NCBI GenBank assembly: GCA_022615465.1
Contig: JAKEGR010000278.1
Coordinates: 1-6,510 of the forward strand
DNA: 6,510 nucleotides
Direction of reading: 5' to 3'
Source of the DNA: Planctomycetota bacterium
GTDB lineage: Bacteria > Planctomycetota > Planctomycetia > Pirellulales > Lacipirellulaceae
Positions within the stretch are counted from its first letter, which is position 1, and each line of letters opens with the position of its first letter. Below are positions 1 to 4,720 of this stretch, in pieces. The translations under genes were made by a program, and so were the position numbers. The notes below the pieces were generated by a model, which was not told the DNA's origin, did not search any database, and saw nothing but the letters and a program-made list of their open reading frames with translations.

Positions 1-114
1 ACCCGCGACGGACTTAACCGGCTCGAACACCAGCGCTACGATGAATTGAAACAGCGGATCGATGCCGCCCGCACTAGCAGCGGGGCGGTGACGCATGCGG
101 AACCAGCTCGTTAA
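1..114 (+). CDS. C-terminal end of an unidentified protein (5' truncated by window edge)
   Basis: Frame 1 is open from the window edge to a TAA at 112-114 and gives 37 residues. The visible part is rich in Arg, Glu, Leu and Lys (LNRLEHQRYDELKQRIDAA, then a short Ala/Thr/Ser tail), which looks like an amphipathic or coiled-coil C-terminal helix. About two thirds of third codon positions are G or C, which fits real coding. The family cannot be recognised from so little. The lipoprotein gene starts 80 bp downstream on the same strand, so the two could share a transcript. It could also be a chance open frame, because only 114 bases are visible. Confidence 0.45.
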   Translation, partial: TRDGLNRLEHQRYDELKQRIDAARTSSGAVTHAEPAR

Positions 115-194
115 CAGCCCGTTGAAGAAGTCAGATCGGGTTACATTGTCACGGCGCGATCCGTGCGAACTGTTCCTGTTTGGTGATGTGAACC

Positions 195-881
195 ATGAAT
201 CGTCTTGGTTGCTTGTTTTCCCGGAACTTATGGATCGTCCAGATAGCGCTGGCCCTTATTTCCGGATGTCGCGAAGGATCAACCTCTCACAGCAATGCGA
301 CTCCCCAGAACGCCTCGACTCCTTCCAGCCCCGAGGAGGAGAGCTTTGCGCTCGTTTTCGAGACGTTCTGTCGCGGCATGGAAACCGGCGCGAGGCGAGT
401 TTCCAGCGGTTTCGTGACCGACGAAGCCAGCGGGCGTAGCCGCCTGAGCGTACACAATAAGGTCAGCGAAAAACTTCGTCCGCCGACAGCCGCTGGTGAG
501 CCGTACCGGGCCACGATCACGGTCGTTAGCCGCGCAACCTATTCATTGACCCGCGATATTGACGAGCAGCAGGCCGAGGAAGAGAAAAAACGGGAACAAA
601 CCAATGCCACTGGTCCAGACAGCGGTTTTCCAGCAGATCCGTCGGTCAGTGTGCTGGACCCAGATCTGATCAGCGCGCCATCTGACTCCACACGGCCCGT
701 CCCCACGAAATCATCCACAGAGCCTGTTTCGCGCCGCGAAGAATTAAGTACCCGCAACTACGAGTTGGTCTATGAAAACAATCGCTGGCGGCTCACCGAG
801 GAAACCAAGAAACAACTCGACCCCGAAACGGAAAAAGCCGTGATTAGCGCATTTGATAGGGCGCTCGGGACACAGCCCTGA
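195..881 (+). CDS. Predicted outer-envelope lipoprotein of unknown function
   Basis: The 228-residue product begins with a lipoprotein signal peptide: basic residues R3 and R10, a hydrophobic stretch around residues 11-23, and a lipobox L21-I22-S23-G24-C25. C25 would be the lipidated cysteine after signal peptidase II cleavage. A Ser/Thr/Asn/Pro linker (about 28-48) follows. Next comes a candidate folded part (about 49-118) ending in a beta-like run (YRATITVVSRATYSLT). A charged and then Pro/Ser-rich insertion covers about 121-186. The end of the domain has a strand-turn-strand pattern (NYELVYENNRWRLT, 188-201) and a final helix. This could be one beta-rich domain split by a disordered insertion. 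I do not recognise the family. The ATG at 195 is chosen because it places the signal peptide correctly, although no strong Shine-Dalgarno precedes it. The gene converges on floA with a 28-bp gap and no visible terminator. Confidence 0.85.
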   Translation: MNRLGCLFSRNLWIVQIALALISGCREGSTSHSNATPQNASTPSSPEEESFALVFETFCRGMETGARRVSSGFVTDEASGRSRLSVHNKVSEKLRPPTAAGEPYRATITVVSRATYSLTRDIDEQQAEEEKKREQTNATGPDSGFPADPSVSVLDPDLISAPSDSTRPVPTKSSTEPVSRREELSTRNYELVYENNRWRLTEETKKQLDPETEKAVISAFDRALGTQP

Positions 882-909
882 CGCTTGGCGATTGCTCTAC
901 CTCGTGCTC

Positions 910-1926
910 TTATCCCTTGCCGTCGCGCGCGGTACGCTCAAGATTGCCTTGGCGGAACGCCTCGGCCATCGCCCGCGGCACGCCTGCCTCGGCCAATAGG
1001 ACCGCCGCCCGGTTGCCCGCCACTTCGGCCTTCATCTCTTGTTCGCGGGCGATGGCGTCGGCGCGTCGTTTTTCGGCCAAGGCTTGCGCCTTGCGGGTAT
1101 CGGCTTCGGCCTGATCGGCTTGCAGGCGGGCGCCGATGTTCTCGCCAACGTCGATGTCGGCAATGTCGATCGACACGATTTCAAAAGCGGTGTGAGCATC
1201 CAGGCCCCGCTCCAGCACGGCCTTGGAGATGCGATCCGGATTCTCCATCACCACCAGATGATCTTTCGCCGACCCGATCGACGTGATGATCCCCTCGCCC
1301 ACCCGAGCGATGATCGTCTCCTCGGTGGCGCCGCCAATCAACTGGGCCAGATTCGTGCGGACAGTGACCCGCGCGCGGACAAGCAGTTCGACGCCGTTCT
1401 TCGCCACGGCGCTAAGTGTCGTCCGGCCGGATTTCTCCGCGTCGGGGCAGTCGATCACTTTCGGATAGACACTCGTCCGTACCGCGTCCAACACGTCACG
1501 CCCGGCCAGATCAATCGCCGCGGCCCGATCGAAATCCAGATCGATATCAGCCCGCTGGGCCGCGATCAATGCATGAATAACCCTTGGCACATTGCCGCCA
1601 GCAAGGTAGTGGGCTTCGAGACGCGGGGTGGAAATGTCAACGCCCGCTTGCATCGCCATGATCTTGGCTTCGACGATCGTGCGGGTATGCACTTGCCGCA
1701 AGCTCATGCCAATCAAACCCACCATGCTGACGTGGGCGTTCGACATGAACGCCTGCAGCCACAGCTTCCCATAGTTGAACAGGACCAGGGTAAACACGAA
1801 GGCGGCCACCAATAGCAGCACCGCCCCACCCATGTAAAGCAGGTTCTTGTCATCGAGCTGCGCCTGTGCCAGCAGTGACACCGACGTGAGACGCAACGGC
1901 AAGCCGACGAGTATCGATCCGTTCAT
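910..1926 (-). CDS. floA: Flotillin-like protein FloA (SPFH/UPF0365 family)
   Basis: The 338-residue protein closely resembles Bacillus FloA (YqfA), which is about 330 residues. FloA scaffolds functional membrane microdomains and affects membrane fluidity and the assembly of membrane complexes. One membrane segment lies at about residues 29-50 ([22 protein letters not shown]). Then come the conserved LIGMSLRQV (71-79), the SPFH core with [20 protein letters not shown] (180-199), the signature [13 protein letters not shown] (201-213) and [18 protein letters not shown] (252-269). The Ala/Glu/Arg-rich helical C-terminus includes [20 protein letters not shown] and [10 protein letters not shown]. 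The ATG at 1926 is chosen because GGAAG lies 5 nt upstream and the N-terminus then matches family length. An in-frame GTG at 1986 would add 20 residues but has poor ribosome-site spacing. The usual NfeD partner gene is not adjacent. floA appears monocistronic here, between a convergent lipoprotein gene and a divergent YceI gene. Confidence 0.95.
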   Translation of the reverse strand: MNGSILVGLPLRLTSVSLLAQAQLDDKNLLYMGGAVLLLVAAFVFTLVLFNYGKLWLQAFMSNAHVSMVGLIGMSLRQVHTRTIVEAKIMAMQAGVDISTPRLEAHYLAGGNVPRVIHALIAAQRADIDLDFDRAAAIDLAGRDVLDAVRTSVYPKVIDCPDAEKSGRTTLSAVAKNGVELLVRARVTVRTNLAQLIGGATEETIIARVGEGIITSIGSAKDHLVVMENPDRISKAVLERGLDAHTAFEIVSIDIADIDVGENIGARLQADQAEADTRKAQALAEKRRADAIAREQEMKAEVAGNRAAVLLAEAGVPRAMAEAFRQGNLERTARDGKG

Positions 1927-2224
1927 AGTTTCTTCCAGCCTGACTACTTGGGTTCTCTGTCGAGAAAGGAGCCGATGATTGTCCACAACTCTCGAGTATC
2001 ATCATAACCACGGCGGCCTCCGGCGAGAAGTTGGCTGCCGAAGGACACCGCCACGAAAATCGCGGGGTTTGTCGATGGTTATGTGAAATCGGCCGATTGG
2101 TGTCGCAATGGACCGGTCGAATCGGGTAGGTTGATTGCGTCGCGCCGGGGCATTCCGAACCGGTTTTGCGGCGCGTCGCCACCTGTCGATTGCCATGACC
2201 GCTTCCCTCGAAATGGAGAGTATG
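1927..2224. promoter_or_regulatory. Divergent intergenic control region between floA and the YceI gene
   Basis: These 298 bp must contain the promoters of both divergent genes. For floA, the minus strand has a TATGAT at 2001-2006 that resembles a -10 box. A start near 1993 would give a leader of about 67 nt. The matching -35 is weak, so this is only a suggestion. On the YceI side I see no convincing sigma70-like pair. The region has a perfect 12-bp palindrome AATCGGCCGATT (2087-2098), 8-bp palindromes GACCGGTC (2111-2118) and AACCGGTT (2158-2165), and a GC-rich stem-loop (2137-2179). Open frames cross it on both strands, but none shows a recognisable protein. Confidence 0.45.
2137..2179 (+). 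repeat. GC-rich inverted repeat in the YceI gene leader
   Basis: The arms GCGTCGCGCCG (2137-2147) and CGGCGCGTCGC (2169-2179) pair over 10 of 11 positions, with a single T-T mismatch, around a 21-nt loop. The loop contains the palindrome AACCGGTT. It lies 45 bp upstream of the YceI start codon and is not followed by a T-tract, so it is not a classical terminator. If transcribed, it would form a stable 5' leader hairpin. It could equally be a protein-binding dyad on DNA. The pairing is visible directly; any function is inferred. Confidence 0.5.
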
Positions 2225-2851
2225 ATGAAATCGCGAACTCCGTCACGCATCCTGGCTCTGTTGACCAGCATTCTGGCGATTCCCGCCTTATCCCTGGCGG
2301 CTGAGACCTACGCGGTCGATCCGTCCCATCTGTCGATCGTCTTTAGCTGCAGCCATTCCAGCTTGAGCTACACCTATGGCATGTTTCGCAAGGCACAGGG
2401 CAGTTACCTCATCGACAAGACCAATCCGGCCAATTGCCGATTTCGTTTTTCCGTGGATGCCAGCAGTCTCGACACCAATCAAGCGGAACGGGACCAGCAC
2501 CTTCGCAGCCCCGACTTCTTCAACGTGCAGCTGTTTCCGGCCATCGCGTTCGACTCGACAGCCTGCACGGGTGCCAATACCCAACAGGGCGGTATCATGT
2601 ACCAGGTGACGGGCAACCTCACAATCCACGGCGTGACGCGGCAGGTGACCATTCCAGTACAACTTCTTGGCGAAGGCAAGGGGGTTGCCGGAGACCAGCG
2701 AACCGGCTTGTTTGCGAATTTTGAACTGAAGCGAACCGAGTTCGGCATGAACAATCTGCTCAACCTGGTTGGCGACGCGGTTGGGGTGACAGTGAGCTTC
2801 GAAGGAATCCTACAGCAGGGCAATGCCGGAACGCCGACGGCCACGCGATGA
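2225..2851 (+). CDS. Exported YceI-family polyisoprenoid-binding-type protein
   Basis: The 208-residue product has a signal peptide: K2, R4 and R8, then a hydrophobic core at about 10-22, with cleavage near SLAA (residues 23-26). The mature part of about 183 residues has the full YceI pattern. This includes YAVDPSHLSIVFSCSH (29-44), SLDTNQAERDQHLRSPDFFN (81-100, the conserved D..ER..HL.S.DFF block), the LTIHGVTRQVTIPV strand pair (132-145), the ELKRTEFGM motif (167-175) and a closing VGDAVGVTVSFEG strand (182-194). YceI proteins form a lipocalin-like beta barrel that can hold long isoprenoid chains in the periplasm; the ligand here is unknown. Tandem ATGs occur at 2222 and 2225. I chose 2225 because GGAG (2215-2218) lies 6 nt upstream. 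A TTG at 2135 would add 30 unlikely residues. Three cysteines (42, 71, 114) are present in the mature protein. The gene is divergent from floA. Confidence 0.93.
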   Translation: MKSRTPSRILALLTSILAIPALSLAAETYAVDPSHLSIVFSCSHSSLSYTYGMFRKAQGSYLIDKTNPANCRFRFSVDASSLDTNQAERDQHLRSPDFFNVQLFPAIAFDSTACTGANTQQGGIMYQVTGNLTIHGVTRQVTIPVQLLGEGKGVAGDQRTGLFANFELKRTEFGMNNLLNLVGDAVGVTVSFEGILQQGNAGTPTATR

Positions 2852-3002
2852 CGCTCGGAAGCCTGACCATGCTCGGCTGCTTCCATGCCGAGATGTCGAC
2901 CAGGAACGTCTGGTTGTTGACCGGGGCCTTGGTCGCCAATGCTGGCAATGGCCTTGGCGTTATCGCCGGCGGCACGGACAGAATTGCCGTGGGGACGTCC
3001 AT
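2760..3002 (-). CDS. Possible small ORF downstream of the sulfatase gene (doubtful)
   Basis: This 80-residue reading frame (MDVPTAILSVPPAITPRPLP at its start) begins at an ATG 14 nt after the sulfatase stop and ends inside the 3' part of the oppositely oriented YceI gene, overlapping it by 92 bp. In the non-overlapping part (2851-3015) I counted G/C at 46 of 55 third positions of this frame, against about 31 of 55 at first and 27 of 55 at second positions. That is the order expected for a GC-rich coding strand. Against it are the lack of a Shine-Dalgarno sequence, a Pro/Ala/Ser-rich composition with no known motif, and the convergent overlap. A plus-strand frame (2848-3111) that starts ATGA-style on the YceI stop shares the same third positions and is the rival reading. 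I do not recognise either product. Confidence 0.2.
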   Translation of the reverse strand: MDVPTAILSVPPAITPRPLPALATKAPVNNQTFLVDISAWKQPSMVRLPSVIAWPSAFRHCPAVGFLRSSLSPQPRRQPG

Positions 3003-3016
3003 CAAGAGGGGCAGGA

Positions 3017-4534
3017 CTATTGATTCGCCTGGTCGGGAGCGGATGCTCGGTCTGTATTGCGTAGCTGGCCGCGTTGGCGGACCTGGTCGAGCAAGGCTCG
3101 CAACTCCGTGACTTTTTCGGGGTGCTGGGCATAAAGGTTGTGGCGCTGCGCGAGATCACGGCTGAGATCGTAGAGTTCGCCGGGTTGATCGTGCGGGGCG
3201 TAGTTGTGGGCGGGATCGAACCACGCGGGCACCTTGGTCACGCCGCCGGTCTTCGCATCGACGAGCAGCCATTGGTCGTGGCGGACAGCGTAGCCGTTGG
3301 CCAGTGTGTTGTGGACGATCGTGTGTCGCGGACTCGGCTCGCGGGATTTCCACACGGAGACCAAATCGTGGCTGTCTTCCGCGGCCGTGGCGGGCAGTTT
3401 GAAGCCGGTGATCGTCGCGATCGTGGCCATGAGATCCACCTGGCTGATGAGCGCGGAGCTGACCTCGCCCTTGGGCACGACGCCCGGCCAGCGCACGATA
3501 AACGGCACGCGGTGGCCGCCCTCCCATAAATCGCGTTTCACGCCGCGGAGCGGCCCGGAACTGCGATGCTGAAAATTCCGGATACGCGGGTAGGCGTAAT
3601 GCTCTGGGCCGTTGTCAGAGGAAAAAATCACGAGGGTGTTTTCCGCGAAGCCGTTGGCCGCGAGGGCGGCCAGCACTTTGCCGACGGTGGCATCGGTCTG
3701 CTCGACGTAGTCGCCGTAGCCGCCGGCGTTGGATTTCCCGGCGAACTCCGGTGCCGGCACAATCGGAGCATGTGGCGACGTGAAGGGGAAATAGAGGAAG
3801 AACGGCTGCGATTGGCCTCGCTGCTGGCCGATCCACTTCACGGCGCGCTCGGTGAGCCGGGGCATCACGGCGGAGAAATCCCAGCCGGCGGCCATCGGGC
3901 CGGGGCGCGCCTCCCAATCGCCCTCTGCGGTCTTGGGTGGCGTGGTGAGCGGCACGGTCGGCGCGGTGAGCACGCGGTCGTTTTCAAACCACGTGAAGGG
4001 TGGGAAATTCGGCACGTCGTCGCCGAAGTAATAGTCGAAACCGTGGTCGCAAGGCCCGCCGGAAATCGGGCGGTTCCAGTCGAAATCGCCGGACGCATAT
4101 CCGGTGTTCGGGTCGGGCGTGGCGCCTTGGCGTTTGATGGCGTCCCAATTCCAGCCGAGGTGCCATTTGCCGATGCAGGCGGTGCGGTAGCCCTGTTGTT
4201 GCAACATCTCGGGAAGCGTAAGCTCGGCGGCGTCGAATGATGGCGGGCCGAAGCTGTTGACGATGTCGTGAAACTTCCGCCAGTGGAAACGCCCGGTGAG
4301 CATCGCATAGCGGCTCGGGCTGCACATGCCGGAAGAACTGTGCGCATCGGTAAACCTCGCGCCATCGTGGGCGAGTTGGTCAAGGTTCGGCGTGCGGATT
4401 TTTGAATCCGGATTCTGGATCCCGACATCGCCATAGCCCATGTCGTCCGCATAGAGGAGGACGATGTTGGGGCGATCGGCGGCGACGAGCGTTGTCGCCG
4501 TGAGCGCCAGTGCGAGCCAGAACCACGATGCCAT
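3017..4534 (-). CDS. Secreted formylglycine-dependent sulfatase (arylsulfatase family S1)
   Basis: The 505-residue protein is a type I sulfatase that hydrolyses sulfate esters after export; the substrate is not readable from sequence. The signal peptide is about residues 1-19 (MASWFWLALALTATTLVAA). The metal site begins with NIVLLYADDMGYGD (D30, D31). C71-S72-P73-S74-R75 is the CxPSR motif, whose cysteine is converted to formylglycine by a maturase encoded elsewhere. IGKWHLG (K123, H125), SPHAP (H255), SSDNGPEH (D307, N308) and LRGVKRDLWEGGHRVP (K333) complete the usual active-site set, so it should be active. The C-terminus has the standard GELYDLSRDLAQRHNLYAQH block. Length is typical. The ATG at 4534 puts the signal peptide first, but it lacks a clear ribosome site and its n-region has no Lys or Arg. 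An in-frame ATG at 4645 and TTG at 4597 lie in or beyond a hairpin repeat. It sits 186 bp downstream of the large hypothetical gene on the same strand. Confidence 0.95.
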   Translation of the reverse strand: MASWFWLALALTATTLVAADRPNIVLLYADDMGYGDVGIQNPDSKIRTPNLDQLAHDGARFTDAHSSSGMCSPSRYAMLTGRFHWRKFHDIVNSFGPPSFDAAELTLPEMLQQQGYRTACIGKWHLGWNWDAIKRQGATPDPNTGYASGDFDWNRPISGGPCDHGFDYYFGDDVPNFPPFTWFENDRVLTAPTVPLTTPPKTAEGDWEARPGPMAAGWDFSAVMPRLTERAVKWIGQQRGQSQPFFLYFPFTSPHAPIVPAPEFAGKSNAGGYGDYVEQTDATVGKVLAALAANGFAENTLVIFSSDNGPEHYAYPRIRNFQHRSSGPLRGVKRDLWEGGHRVPFIVRWPGVVPKGEVSSALISQVDLMATIATITGFKLPATAAEDSHDLVSVWKSREPSPRHTIVHNTLANGYAVRHDQWLLVDAKTGGVTKVPAWFDPAHNYAPHDQPGELYDLSRDLAQRHNLYAQHPEKVTELRALLDQVRQRGQLRNTDRASAPDQANQ

Positions 4535-4553
4535 TGAGGCCGCGCAACTGGGC

Positions 4554-4627
4554 GTTGAAAAAGGAGACGGGCGCGCCGAACTGAGGCGATTCTTCAATCG
4601 CTCCGCGAGCCAGTCCCCTTTTTCAAC
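4554..4627. repeat. 74-bp imperfect inverted repeat (REP/MITE-like or bidirectional terminator)
   Basis: The outer arms GTTGAAAAAGGAGAC (4554-4568) and GTCCCCTTTTTCAAC (4613-4627) pair over 14 of 15 positions. Inside, GGC (4570-4572) pairs with GCC (4609-4611), GCG (4573-4575) can pair with CGC (4604-4606), and GCGATT (4586-4591) pairs with AATCGC (4596-4601) around a CTTC loop. The whole 74 bp can therefore fold into one long hairpin. Five A and five T residues next to GC pairs in the arms resemble a bidirectional intrinsic terminator. The element lies between the large hypothetical gene and the sulfatase start, 19 bp upstream of that start. From memory, arms of this GTTGAAAAAGGGGACTGG kind recur in planctomycete genomes. 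I cannot verify this here, and there is no second copy in the window. Confidence 0.6.
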
Positions 4628-4720
4628 AGTCTGGTAACTGCCCATGGGATTGAATCAGGGTTTGGAATCGCGGGTGTCCAGCCCGAACGACGACAGAATA
4701 GTCCTGCGACCCTCGGACAA

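Noticed and set aside
150..165. Small hairpin CACGG / CCGTG upstream of the lipoprotein gene as a terminator or regulator
   Set aside because: A 5-bp stem is expected by chance in GC-rich DNA and no T-run follows directly.
95..439. Plus-strand frame overlapping the lipoprotein start
   Set aside because: It overlaps the lipoprotein gene in another frame, and its product is Arg/Ser-rich without a signal or domain. The lipobox-containing frame is clearly the real one.
1039..1815. Long plus-strand open frame (258 codons) opposite floA
   Set aside because: It lies entirely antisense to a confidently identified floA, has Arg/His/Gly-rich shadow composition and no family motif.
1927..1986. GTG start at 1986 for floA
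   Set aside because: The ribosome-site match is only 2 nt from the GTG, while ATG 1926 has GGAAG at good spacing and gives the usual family length.
2872..2892. Hairpin CTCGGC / GCCGAG as a terminator after the YceI gene
   Set aside because: The stem is only 6 bp with a 9-nt loop and no T-tract follows on either strand.
2934..2959. Inverted repeat CGCCAA / TTGGCG between the convergent YceI and sulfatase genes
   Set aside because: It has a short stem, a 14-nt loop and no T-tract, so it is not a credible terminator.
3566..4240. Plus-strand open frame of 224 codons opposite the sulfatase
   Set aside because: The sulfatase on the other strand has every catalytic motif in place. This frame shows no recognisable domain.
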